64,000 nt of DNA, from positions 196,134-260,133 of the forward strand of contig BJOX01000183.1 in assembly GCA_009731375.1 (NCBI GenBank), read 5' to 3'. A program made the translations under genes and the position numbers. Of the stretch, positions 44,499 to 54,630 are shown piece after piece (within the stretch, counting starts at the first letter, position 1; every line of letters begins with the position of its first letter). The DNA comes from Paulinella micropora (Eukaryota > Cercozoa > Imbricatea > Euglyphida). The notes under the pieces were generated by a model that did not search any database, was not told the origin of the DNA, and saw only the letters and a program-made list of their open reading frames with translations.

Positions 44499-47400
44499 AT
44501 GCCTACTGTTGATGAACAGGATACGAACGGTTCCGTTCCTCCCAGACGTGAAGGTGAAGGCACACAGCCTCACAAGCCTCAAGGTAAGCACTTGCTAGTT
44601 CATCCTTCGAGAGCTAATATGATAAATGATGCGAATAGGAAGGCGAAGAAGGCGATGGAGGAGAGGAAGCCGAAACCAAAGGCTAGGTCTCCTCCTACGA
44701 AGAAGCAGCGGACCGTACCCCCGCCAAAGGACTCAATAGTCTCTGCTATAGACACGAGTACACTCGGTGTACCAGACTCTGTCCAAAAGACACTCGAGAT
44801 ACCGGAAGCCCCGGAGACTCAAGAAGTTAAGTTGGCGGAAAAGGGGGGAGAACGAGAAGAGGACAAGGAACTTGAGCTTAGACTCAAAACCCTAGAACGA
44901 AAAATTCATGTGCTAGCGGCTAGTTTACATAGACCAGACGCGCTATGCTACACTGACCTCTTTTGTGAAACTTTACAAACCACATTAAAAGTTGGTAATG
45001 ATACGATGGCGAATATTAATATTGTCGGCCAGAAGTTTTTGAATAGTCACCGGACATGGGTGGACAAAAACATTAGAAAAACAAAGGGGACCCTAAAAGG
45101 GGTAGGCAGCCGTACGGAAATTACGGGCATCGTCACATTAATTTTCAAATTGAAATCCGGTCGAGTATATCGTGCGGACCTCTATGTTGTCCCCGATTAC
45201 CACGGTTCAATCCTGCTGTCGTATGACCAATTGGCTACGATGGGGGCTGTGATCGATTGCGCCGCACGGCGGGTGATTTATGGAGTGAAGAATGGAGAGG
45301 AGGAGGATATTAATCCGATGACTGCTACTGACTCATACGAGGCTTTTGAGCTGAGTCTAGCAACGGAGAGGAAAAAGTTGGCCTTCGTACATGAGGCAAC
45401 TGAAGCCTATGTACACCCCTATGTCACAGTGCCGGAGGAACTGACCTGGACCGACAATTGGGAGACGGAGATGCAGGCGTATACGGTTACGATTCCCGCA
45501 TGGGACAGAAAGTCTATTGATGACTTAGTCGTAGCGCGTAATGAGGAGATAATATGTGTTGCGAAACAGTGCCCGTCGTTGGCCAGATTCGCAGAAGGTG
45601 GCGGGGCAGATGTCCATATTACTAATGGCTACTGTTACCATGCGAAGGTGTCAGATGAGAAGAGAGAGGCGTTTGTGCCAAGGAGGAAGGGGCGTATCCC
45701 CGATACTCCAGCGGATGACATTAAAACTTTTATCACGAACTTTTGGGGCGATGTGCCTACCTGGCCGCGCTCATTAACTGAAGTGAAAAAGTGTCTACGG
45801 ACTCTATTTGAGAGTAACAAGCCGTATACTGTCATTCTGCCATACAATGAGAAGGCGATCTGGGCACAGGAGATAAGGGACCGGCTTATTGATCATCCTA
45901 TACCTGTTCCTTCTCGCAAGCAACAGTTAGTGGTGGCTTGTCGACTCGGGTCTCGGGAGCAGAGCAGTGCATACAAGCAAAAGCTCAGAGCCCAGGACAA
46001 GTTGAAATTGATACCTCAAGCTTTCACATGCTTTGATGGTTTCTACACCCGTAAGGCTCCGATACAATACGCGAACCTTATTGATATGCTTGTCGGGCTG
46101 GGTCATGATGATGAGCCGGACACAGTCACGTATGAAAGAACGGGACTAGACGATTTGTCCGAGGAAGATTTGAGTTTGGAGGAGGACTTAGCGCCCCTCA
46201 AGGAGCATAAGAAGATGTCGGAGGAAGATTTCCAAGCGGCGGCGCGGAAAATTTTAGAAGAAGGAGTGGGTTCGGAGAGAGAGAAGGCGTTTCTCAAAGC
46301 TAAGATGGAGGCGTACAGAGAAATTTTCGACCCTCCTCGGGCAGGTGGTGTAAAGTCGGATGACTTCACTGCTGTCATTTACAAGATACCGGGTGCGGAG
46401 CCATCTCCGGCACCACGGAGGGCAAATTTGAGCATACATGAGGCAAAAATAGCGGAGGAGAATGTGAGACAGTTGCTCGATGAGGACTTTATTGAGAGAT
46501 CTACATCTCCAATTGTCTCTCAACCGAAAATCGTCCCTAAGCCAGGAGGAGAATGGCGCTTGACGATCAATTATGCCCGTGTGAATAAGGTGCTAGAGGA
46601 AGAGAGAAATCCTCTGCCGACCTTAGAAGAAGGCAGAAGGGTGCTGCGGAATGCTAAATTCTATTCGGTCATTGACCTTAAGAACGGCTTCTGGCAGATA
46701 CCACTGGACGAGAAATCCAGATGGCTGACTGCATTCGTTGTGGGTATGGAAATATACCAGTGGAAGGTGCTTCCAATGGGACTCAAACAGGCCCCGGGGC
46801 TCTTTCAGAAGGCGATGCAGAAGATGTTGAGCGGTCAATATGACGACCAGTCGGAGGATGGTTTTATGAGAAGGAGAGGACAGAAGGCGGGAGAATATGC
46901 ATTTTGTTACATCGATGACATCATCGTATACTCTAACACAATGGAAGAGCATATCGATCACTTGTCAGATGTCTTCAGGCGCATCGGAGCTTTTGGCCTG
47001 AAATGCAACCTAAAGAAATGTCAGCTTGCCAGGACAAGTGTGACGTATTTGGGTTACGAGATTTCTCATAATAGGGTCTCGATATCGCGCGAAAAGAGGG
47101 AGGAGATCATGAGTAGACAGTTGCCAAAGAATCGCACGGAGTTACACTCTTTTCTTGCGATGGCACAGTACTACAGCCAGTTCATACCCGATTGGGGTGC
47201 AACTCGGGCTAAGCTGGAGAAGATGATTGATTTTGGAGACTTTGAGAAGTGGGATGAGGAGGCTTTGCAGGCGTTTAATACGCTCAAAGATATCATTTAT
47301 AAAGATCCCAAGGACGGCGGATTAGTACTTATGATGCCCGACTTTACGAAACCGTTCGTAGTCGACACGGATGCATCTAAGTTTGCGATTGGCGCGGTGC

Positions 47401-50246
47401 TGCAACAGGAAGATGAGGAGAAAAAGTTGCGCCCGATCATGTTTATTAGTAGAAAGCTGTGTGCGGCGGAGCGAAATTACTGCACGCGACAGAGGGAGGC
47501 GTTGGCAGTAGTATGGGCTCTCAAGAGGCTCAGAGAATACTTGTGGGGAGGACCTCTATTCACGGTTAGGACCGATCATCACAACCTTCTTTGGTTGATG
47601 AATCATGAACAAACCGGCCGTTTGGCGCGGTGGCAAGCTTTCTTGTCATGTTTCAATTTCACGATGGTCTACTTACCGGGAAAGCGAAACGTAGTCGCTG
47701 ATAGCCTTTCCAGGCTAGAGTTTCAGTCGGAGGTGTCGGCTCTCGTATCATCAGTGGAGATGATGGACCTGTCCACGGACAAGGTATACGAGGTGAGCCA
47801 CATAGAGGCGATGCAGATGGCAAGAGGCGTTCGTTATGACCGCACGGGTCTACGATATAGTCCTCAAGGCCCGGAGCATGGCATATGCTGTGAGGCGCAT
47901 GTTCTCGAAGACGCTGAGTGGTCTTATGAGGCATACGAGAACGCGAAGGCGAATATAAAAGAAGAGGAGGAGACGACTGAGGTCTGTACTGAACCTCCAC
48001 AGGAAAATCGAAGCGAGCTTGATGAAGACCCGGAAAGGGTAGGAGTAAGGTTGGAGGACGGTACTATTCATATCGCCTCGCCTACCGCGTGGAGGCAGCA
48101 ACAGGCGACGGATCCGGAGTTCAAGGAGCTCATAACGTTATACAAGAACCCTAATGAGCTTAAAAAGACTCCACAGATCAAAGATCAGATGAAGGAGATG
48201 GCGTGGAGAGATGGGCTATTGTGGTACAAGGGCCAGCATGGCAAATTTGCATCACAGCCTGACAAATGGACTCTCTGGGTACCAGAGAAGTTGAGGCGCT
48301 TTATATATGTCGCAGCCCATAACTGCCCCTTACTGGCACATCCGGGTCGACAAAGAACTCATTGGTTCATAGCGAGGCGATTTTGGTGGAAAGGGATGAA
48401 GGAGGAGATAGACAGGGAAGTGGACGCATGCATCCCATGCAAAACCACAAAGACACCGCTGAAGGCGAACTTTGGCCTGATCGGTACATTCCCGTTACAC
48501 GCCGGGATGTTTGAATTTTTACACATCGATCATGTGGGACCTTTCCCCGAATCGGCAGAAGGGTACAGATACCTTCTTACCGCAATAGATCGAGCCACCA
48601 ATTATGTCTGGGTTGTTCCTGTTAAGGACGCTACAGGCAAGACAACTGCGGAGGCTCTGATCGATAGGATCGTCTCGCAGATCGGAGTGCCTAGAAAGAT
48701 ATGTTCTGATCGAGGTTCTGACTTTAATAATGAAGTCATCGACAGACTATCTAAGTACTACGGGATGAAATGGCAATATGTTACTGCCTATAACCCGAGA
48801 GCGAATGGCAAGATCGAGCGGGTACATAGACCTCTCAAAGCCTCGCTTAAGATGTACTGTATGAAGAAGGAGAATCAGAGAGCCTGGGTGGAGGCAGCAC
48901 CTTCATTTGCCTTTGCAATGAACTGTCTACCCTCATCGGCATTAGGAGGAGCCAGGAGCTCAGTCTCGCCATATCAATTGGTTTACGGCCGAGAGCCTAA
49001 TATCCCAACCTCACTTCTGCATCCAAAAGACACTTGGGCAGATGAGGATGAGTTGTTCGGGATGAGACTAAGAGCGAAGATGGAGGCGGAACAAATAGTT
49101 GCGGCGCACAGGGAGGCGGAGCGCAGAAAGACTGACGCACAAGGAGTGCGACAAGCGCACTTAGATCAAGTCCGTTTCCAGGTTGGGGATATTGTACTCT
49201 TGTACCATCCTCAAGTCCCTAAGGGGGTTAGCTCTAAGCTGTTTACCCACTGGAAAGGACCATACCAGATCATGGAACAGATGGGACCTCTGAATTATAA
49301 GATCAGGGGTAGAGGGAAGGTGCAGATTGTGAATGTTCGAAGGCTGATCAAATATGACCCCTTCTTACTTGAGGATGAATCCGTTGAGGAGGCGTTGAAA
49401 CGGATGAAGGAGGACTTCCAAGAGGTACCGCCTATACAGAAGGAGGATACCTTAGAGGAGGAGAATGCCTATCGGGCACCGGTCACGGAGAAGGAGGAGA
49501 CCGAGAAGGAGAGTAAGGAAGACTCAAACCGCAAAAGCGCGGCGGGGACTCAGTCTAAAGCCCCCATAGTCCGCGGCGGTACGAAGGAGAAGTTCACGGA
49601 GGCGCAGAGGAGGAGAGCGCAAAACGATCTCATCTTCGACCAACCGAGGAAGGTGGCAAGGTCGACGCGAGCGACGGATGTCCATGGAGGAGGAGGGGAG
49701 AAGGACACTAACCCGAACGCGGGTAATGTGGACATTCGACATGTGCGATGGAAGGAAGGAGAGGCGATTGCGGCCATCAAGTGGGTCCGAGACGCTTTTT
49801 ATCTGTTGAGACCGGCAGAATCTCATGTTGCCGATGACACTCTCTCAGATCTTTATCTCATGCGAGCTGTGGCGGTCCCGCAGACTACACGGGCAGCACG
49901 GACATCGAAGAGATCCTTAGCAGCAAAAACGATACAACCGGTACTCCATTTTTGGAGAAGCATGGACCCTGTTGAGGATCCAAAAGCTAGACAATATTTA
50001 CCGGTGTACAAAGACGCGAAAAATCTCGAGACATGGGATGATACTATTACCCTTCGAGACAAAGACCACACTGCGTGGACTATTCAGTCACTGCCTAGAG
50101 GAGTGCTTGACATTCCTTTTGACTTATCTTTGGGCGCCATCCCTAACAAAATATGGGACATTCTGGAGGAGTCGAAGTTTGACTTGACTTTTGTTGGCGG
50201 CCCGCCACCTGGCAAAGGGGTTCGCGCAAGGCGACGAAGGCAGTAA
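44499..50246 (+). CDS. pol: Pol polyprotein, copy 1 (1915 aa)
   Basis: Domains in order: retropepsin-like protease (residues about 155-260; active-site region NDTMANINIV at 167-176, with DTM instead of DTG; ILLSYDQLATMGAVIDCA later); reverse transcriptase (RLTINYARVNK at 687, YSVIDLKNGFWQIPL, catalytic YIDD 804-807); RNase H (DTDAS 956-960); integrase with HHCC finger (His1274, His1281, Cys1311, Cys1314), catalytic Asp1344, Asp1404 and Glu1440 (D-35-E), and a GPY/F module (WKGPYQIM at 1585). About 300 further residues have no recognised domain; no chromodomain is evident. It reverse-transcribes and integrates the element. The frame is intact. Confidence 0.93.
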   Translation: MPTVDEQDTNGSVPPRREGEGTQPHKPQGKHLLVHPSRANMINDANRKAKKAMEERKPKPKARSPPTKKQRTVPPPKDSIVSAIDTSTLGVPDSVQKTLEIPEAPETQEVKLAEKGGEREEDKELELRLKTLERKIHVLAASLHRPDALCYTDLFCETLQTTLKVGNDTMANINIVGQKFLNSHRTWVDKNIRKTKGTLKGVGSRTEITGIVTLIFKLKSGRVYRADLYVVPDYHGSILLSYDQLATMGAVIDCAARRVIYGVKNGEEEDINPMTATDSYEAFELSLATERKKLAFVHEATEAYVHPYVTVPEELTWTDNWETEMQAYTVTIPAWDRKSIDDLVVARNEEIICVAKQCPSLARFAEGGGADVHITNGYCYHAKVSDEKREAFVPRRKGRIPDTPADDIKTFITNFWGDVPTWPRSLTEVKKCLRTLFESNKPYTVILPYNEKAIWAQEIRDRLIDHPIPVPSRKQQLVVACRLGSREQSSAYKQKLRAQDKLKLIPQAFTCFDGFYTRKAPIQYANLIDMLVGLGHDDEPDTVTYERTGLDDLSEEDLSLEEDLAPLKEHKKMSEEDFQAAARKILEEGVGSEREKAFLKAKMEAYREIFDPPRAGGVKSDDFTAVIYKIPGAEPSPAPRRANLSIHEAKIAEENVRQLLDEDFIERSTSPIVSQPKIVPKPGGEWRLTINYARVNKVLEEERNPLPTLEEGRRVLRNAKFYSVIDLKNGFWQIPLDEKSRWLTAFVVGMEIYQWKVLPMGLKQAPGLFQKAMQKMLSGQYDDQSEDGFMRRRGQKAGEYAFCYIDDIIVYSNTMEEHIDHLSDVFRRIGAFGLKCNLKKCQLARTSVTYLGYEISHNRVSISREKREEIMSRQLPKNRTELHSFLAMAQYYSQFIPDWGATRAKLEKMIDFGDFEKWDEEALQAFNTLKDIIYKDPKDGGLVLMMPDFTKPFVVDTDASKFAIGAVLQQEDEEKKLRPIMFISRKLCAAERNYCTRQREALAVVWALKRLREYLWGGPLFTVRTDHHNLLWLMNHEQTGRLARWQAFLSCFNFTMVYLPGKRNVVADSLSRLEFQSEVSALVSSVEMMDLSTDKVYEVSHIEAMQMARGVRYDRTGLRYSPQGPEHGICCEAHVLEDAEWSYEAYENAKANIKEEEETTEVCTEPPQENRSELDEDPERVGVRLEDGTIHIASPTAWRQQQATDPEFKELITLYKNPNELKKTPQIKDQMKEMAWRDGLLWYKGQHGKFASQPDKWTLWVPEKLRRFIYVAAHNCPLLAHPGRQRTHWFIARRFWWKGMKEEIDREVDACIPCKTTKTPLKANFGLIGTFPLHAGMFEFLHIDHVGPFPESAEGYRYLLTAIDRATNYVWVVPVKDATGKTTAEALIDRIVSQIGVPRKICSDRGSDFNNEVIDRLSKYYGMKWQYVTAYNPRANGKIERVHRPLKASLKMYCMKKENQRAWVEAAPSFAFAMNCLPSSALGGARSSVSPYQLVYGREPNIPTSLLHPKDTWADEDELFGMRLRAKMEAEQIVAAHREAERRKTDAQGVRQAHLDQVRFQVGDIVLLYHPQVPKGVSSKLFTHWKGPYQIMEQMGPLNYKIRGRGKVQIVNVRRLIKYDPFLLEDESVEEALKRMKEDFQEVPPIQKEDTLEEENAYRAPVTEKEETEKESKEDSNRKSAAGTQSKAPIVRGGTKEKFTEAQRRRAQNDLIFDQPRKVARSTRATDVHGGGGEKDTNPNAGNVDIRHVRWKEGEAIAAIKWVRDAFYLLRPAESHVADDTLSDLYLMRAVAVPQTTRAARTSKRSLAAKTIQPVLHFWRSMDPVEDPKARQYLPVYKDAKNLETWDDTITLRDKDHTAWTIQSLPRGVLDIPFDLSLGAIPNKIWDILEESKFDLTFVGGPPPGKGVRARRRRQ

Positions 50247-51023
50247 GTGACATTTTTTTCTTTTATCACGCGTCGGACATTGAAAGCTGCATGTGGATTA
50301 ATCTCATAGTGCCCATGTCAGATCATGTCTTATTAAAATGTTTTTATACCATTGTTGTTACTTGGCATTTTTATCGCAACATATGAGTGCGAGGGTCAAT
50401 CGGCAAATGGATACGACACCGTATAAGGGGATCGCTTGTGAGTTTAGCGATGGTGTTCCTGGTACGACCCTGCTTCAAGTATCCAGGGTGATGTTCTCAA
50501 AAAATGTTCTCATAGTAGACATATTAAATTTTTTTCTTTGGATATACTTAATATCGTCATACCAGCACGGTCCGTCTCTACTTGTGTCGGCATATCGCAT
50601 GGTCGGGCTCACTCACCCCGGCTTTGGATATAGTTATTAGGTCTGGCCCCCTAGTACTATATTAAGGTAACCGATTGAATACAAGGGTATGTTATTAAAA
50701 GACAATGTATTTACTGATCGGAAGTGTTTTTGGAGAAGGAGAAAAATTATAACGCTGCTTTTATTGCAATAGTAATACTATTTGTTCTTGACATACTGCC
50801 TCAGAATTAAGTTACGGGGGGGACAACAAGTGTGGAAGGAGGAGTTTTTATTTACAAAAACGAGGCTGGAGATTTATAGTTGACTCGTGTCTGGCGTATG
50901 CGTTTTATATATCCACTGCACCGTCTATCCGTGGGTTAATGCACTTAGTTGCGACACCCCGTAGCGTTTGTGCAGAAAAGAAATCAGCAATTATATGACG
51001 AAAATATTGCATATTTCCGTCAT
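50247..51023 (+). other. 3' untranslated region of element copy 1
   Basis: About 780 bp between the pol stop and the polypurine tract. A 100-codon frame (50338-50640) recurs in copy 2 but has no coding character beyond the copy identity. Confidence 0.5.
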
Positions 51024-51038
51024 AAAAACGGGAAGGGG
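51024..51038 (+). other. Polypurine tract, copy 1
   Basis: AAAAACGGGAAGGGG lies 3 bp before the middle LTR, the expected plus-strand primer position. Repeated at 61156-61170. Confidence 0.7.
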
Positions 51039-51041
51039 TAT

Positions 51042-51288
51042 TGTAGGCATCACCCCCCGGATAGCCGGTAAAAAGTACCCTTTTTCTGGTGTCAGGTGCA
51101 CCTAGTTTTTTCCCATTATTTTCAATATCGTTTGGCCGGATTTGACCTAATGCCATTTTAACCTTGGTCTGTTGCCGTTTTCTTTTCGGCTTCACTGAGC
51201 TAATATAACGAGACATCATTCTCTTTTGGGGATTTGTGTCTGGTTGTATTACCGACTTTTTATTGAGCTATCTTCGGGGATTGTAACA
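51042..51288 (+). mobile_element. Middle LTR shared by the two copies
   Basis: 247 bp. It is preceded by the PPT of copy 1 and followed by the PBS (51290-51305) of copy 2, with no target duplication of its own. Confidence 0.9.
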
Positions 51289-51305
51289 TTGGAGTCACCA
51301 GCACA

Positions 51306-52047
51306 AGGCTGATTTCTTTTCTGGCTTGTTTTTGGAACAGCAGAAAGAAAAATTGGACAGACCTATCTCTTCTGAGTAGGTGTTCCAAAAAACAAATACT
51401 CCAGCACATCCCCACACAGCTCTTTTTGCAAAACTAGACGTCTAGGCGTTTGTGAGTAGGTGTCTCAGTACCCTCTCCACAGCCTGTATCTGTGTCCTCA
51501 CAAGGAGGCCAGACACCAGACCTCGTAGCTGTTCTTTTGTTCTCTCTTGAGACAGAGACAGAGTAGGTCAACAGACGTACAAACAAACACTCACAGTTAC
51601 AAACAAACTTGAAGGACACGAGCGTAGTACTCTACCTTTCAAGTCTGTGCACTTTGTTGCCTCTCAAACCACACACATCAGAGTATTTTTGCAAATCTCT
51701 GACTGTCTTTCGACAATAGGTCTGAACAAGTGTCAGACGACAAGTCGACTTCTCAAGGAGTGCTTCTCTAGCCTCTTTGACATTATCTGTACATAGGTCC
51801 TCGTACCTCATAACAGATACAACAACAAAAAGAGAAAAAGAAAAGAGGAGTGGAGAAGGAGATCAAATTTTCAGAGAAAGTCGTACAGATTACTTCTTTC
51901 TCACAAAAAAAACACATAAGACATAGAGGTTAGACGCTCTCTCTCTATACTGTCTTTTCGTTTTTTCTCTCTATTCGTTCCTCATAGACGAACAGAGCAA
52001 TTACGGGGTAGAAACAACTCTGTCTCATCCGTATTCCTTCAGCGTCC
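51306..52047 (+). other. Untranslated leader, copy 2
   Basis: Nearly identical to the copy 1 leader, with a shorter A-run (51903 on). No plus-strand gene. Confidence 0.6.
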
Positions 52048-54555
52048 ATGTCTACTAGGTCTGAAGACTGGCAGGAAGGAGGGGGGGAGAGTGAGCGAAC
52101 CCCAGGAAACGAAGAGGAGTTCGTTGACTCTCATGCAGAAGGAGGAGATCTGGCACCTTCCTTTGACACAGGAGGAGCAGAGAATCAATTTTTTACTGCG
52201 CCTTCCTTTGACACAGGAGGAGCAGAGGAAGTCGAGGAGGAGCAGAAGGGAGGAGAGGAAGCGAGGTTTGTGGCCGAATATGGCAAACTAAGTAAGAAGG
52301 AGTTTGAGGAGAAGAAAGGGAAGGATGAGGCCTATAAATGGCTATACATTCCCCAAGAAATGCGATGGGGACAACCCTTGAAGAAGGAGGACATCTGTTA
52401 CCCTCTCCCAAGGCAAGCTCTGCCTCTGGCAGAATTCCTCAGAGACGACGGTGCACAGGTGCAACACGTCTCATTTGGGGACAATATGTCTTTACTGGAG
52501 CTACTCGACCTCTCATGGACAGTGTTTGAGTGTGCTATACTCTTTGAGTACCAGACTGGAAAGACTGTGCTGCCATGGAACACAAGAGCACTGGCTAGGT
52601 TGCTCGATCCTGGTCAGGACATTGATTCAATAAAGAGAGTGGAAAAGGAGTTTAAGTTCAGGAATCCAAAAGGACAGATCAATGTCATGGATGTGTCTCT
52701 GAAACTTATGGAGGCCAAGTTAGTGGACCTGGGTAAACTCCAACACACCCAGTTTGGCAGGGACCTTCACCCGGCCCTGAGGGAAATAGAAGGCGAAGCT
52801 GGAGGGGTGACGAGGATGAAGAAGCTGCATGCGGCCTTGGTGAAGGATGACGCATGGAAGAGGTGGGTCTTCACGAAGGATCATACGATCTTGGAGGGGA
52901 CGGCCGCACCACCCCCCACCAATAAAGCGGGAGAGAAGGAGTTGGCGGAGAAGGCCTTGTTCCTTCGGAAGGCAGCTGAGATCCTGTCTTTTTTTCATCA
53001 TGCCCAAGAGCTGTATATCAAAGAGCTAGCGGCTGAGAAAGAAAAGAAGGAGATGGAGGCAAAGATTGCATTAGCCAAGGCGGCGGGAACAAAGGGACCG
53101 AAATATTCCTCTGGATCTTATATGGCTCCCTCGGGCCGCTCCGCCCCGTCAGCCCACACAGCCCCTTCGGCCCCTGCGACTAGCTCAGCGCCTACCACTG
53201 TCATTGTCAACAGTAATGACAAAAAGGACAGACAGGCTATCATACAGGCCTTCCAAAAATATACAAAGTCCGATGCCACTGCTCTGACGCTGTATGCAGA
53301 GACAGCGAGTCAGAAGGACACGGATGCGAACCTTCGAGACAAGCTCAGAAGAATTGATGCTTGTATGAAGCAGCATCCAACGGACGAAACACAGGAGTAT
53401 GAGGCGTTGTACACCTTGTTGGACCCATCAATCATCACACAAGGGTTTGATGTTGGGGAGTACAAGGCGATGAGAGCGGTAGAGGTGGCGGCTAGGAGAG
53501 CAGCCTCAGACCTGCAATGCACGGTGCCAGTTGCCGTCCTCTTGCAATACTTTAAAACTCATGGGTATCAGCACCTGTGCACTGGTACTTTGATTGGGTT
53601 TGAGATTTTTCAAGAGGTGAACGAAGGGCTGGGCATTGGCACGAGGTTGGCAGCGATCCTCACTGAGGTCAGCGCCAAGTACGGGCTCTTTTATAGCCGG
53701 AAGTCTATCATTTTGTACTTCCTGAGTGCTTTGTGTACACGACACCCGAGCAAGCTCGCAAGGATCATACAGTCCTGTCCGACCTTCACGGCGGTGAAGA
53801 CGGCGGATTTTTTAGAAACGAATATATACGAGAGGACTGTAGCGGCTACTCCGCCGGGCGACCTGTTCAAGGAGGTGCTCGACGCGTGTTCCGAATTGGA
53901 CACGGCCACCGAGTCATTCTCCAGTGCCGCGACACAGGGGGTTGGAGGTGCTCAAGCAGCACATGCAACTCGAACGGCAGGTCTCAAGAGGGGGAGAGAT
54001 GATGAGCCGACGCCGTGCTACCGCTATTTTTCATACATGGCGTGTAAGCATGAGGCACAGAAAGGAGTAGGCAATTGCCTCTTCAGCCACGACTCTCTTG
54101 ATGATAGGCAGCGAAATCTTTTCCTTAGAGAGCTCGAAGGCATGAAAAAGACCATGTACGCCATGTACAAGAAGGAGTTGGAGGAGGGGAGGTGGAATGC
54201 GAATATGGTCTCGGATGCGGAGTTCCGGGAGGCCATCATTTACTTCCTTGACAGAATGAAGAGAAGGGAGAAGAGAGAGACATCGGGCCGATCAAAGGCG
54301 CCGACTAGAGGAGGAGGAGAGACGAGAGGATCGTCACGAGGGTCCCGAGGGACACCAAGAGGGGCGGCACCACGAGGACGAGGCTTTCGTGGAAGGGGAG
54401 GACGGACCCCAGCGCGCCCTCCCAGAGGACACGGATACTGGAATTATAGCACCAGTTCCAGCTCCAACTACCCCCAGCAAGCTTATACCGCTACGGAGGG
54501 GGGACGTCAAGACGAAGACACCGGCTCAGGTGAGCGTGTTGTCGTCGTAGACTGA
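52048..54555 (+). CDS. gag: Gag, copy 2 (835 aa)
   Basis: Same architecture as copy 1. Differences seen: Pro to Ser near residue 28, Glu to Gln near 70, loss of two residues (LQ) near 135, and one extra Asp just before the CCCH finger. All indels are in frame. TGA 54553-54555 is again followed by CGG and 25 sense codons to Pol. Confidence 0.88.
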   Translation: MSTRSEDWQEGGGESERTPGNEEEFVDSHAEGGDLAPSFDTGGAENQFFTAPSFDTGGAEEVEEEQKGGEEARFVAEYGKLSKKEFEEKKGKDEAYKWLYIPQEMRWGQPLKKEDICYPLPRQALPLAEFLRDDGAQVQHVSFGDNMSLLELLDLSWTVFECAILFEYQTGKTVLPWNTRALARLLDPGQDIDSIKRVEKEFKFRNPKGQINVMDVSLKLMEAKLVDLGKLQHTQFGRDLHPALREIEGEAGGVTRMKKLHAALVKDDAWKRWVFTKDHTILEGTAAPPPTNKAGEKELAEKALFLRKAAEILSFFHHAQELYIKELAAEKEKKEMEAKIALAKAAGTKGPKYSSGSYMAPSGRSAPSAHTAPSAPATSSAPTTVIVNSNDKKDRQAIIQAFQKYTKSDATALTLYAETASQKDTDANLRDKLRRIDACMKQHPTDETQEYEALYTLLDPSIITQGFDVGEYKAMRAVEVAARRAASDLQCTVPVAVLLQYFKTHGYQHLCTGTLIGFEIFQEVNEGLGIGTRLAAILTEVSAKYGLFYSRKSIILYFLSALCTRHPSKLARIIQSCPTFTAVKTADFLETNIYERTVAATPPGDLFKEVLDACSELDTATESFSSAATQGVGGAQAAHATRTAGLKRGRDDEPTPCYRYFSYMACKHEAQKGVGNCLFSHDSLDDRQRNLFLRELEGMKKTMYAMYKKELEEGRWNANMVSDAEFREAIIYFLDRMKRREKRETSGRSKAPTRGGGETRGSSRGSRGTPRGAAPRGRGFRGRGGRTPARPPRGHGYWNYSTSSSSNYPQQAYTATEGGRQDEDTGSGERVVVVD

Positions 54556-54630
54556 CGGGAGGAGAAGAGAGAGGAAAAGAAGAGAGAGAAGGAGATAAAA
54601 ACTGTTCTTTTTAATCCGACAGTAACAGTT
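54553..54630 (+). promoter_or_regulatory. Candidate TGA readthrough site, copy 2
   Basis: Same TGA-CGG context and open 25-codon linker as copy 1. Only a silent change (GTC to GTA) lies in the linker. Confidence 0.6.

Noticed and set aside
51042-51288. Two independent full-length insertions side by side
   Set aside because: They would give two adjacent LTRs and two target duplications; only one LTR and no duplication are present in the middle.
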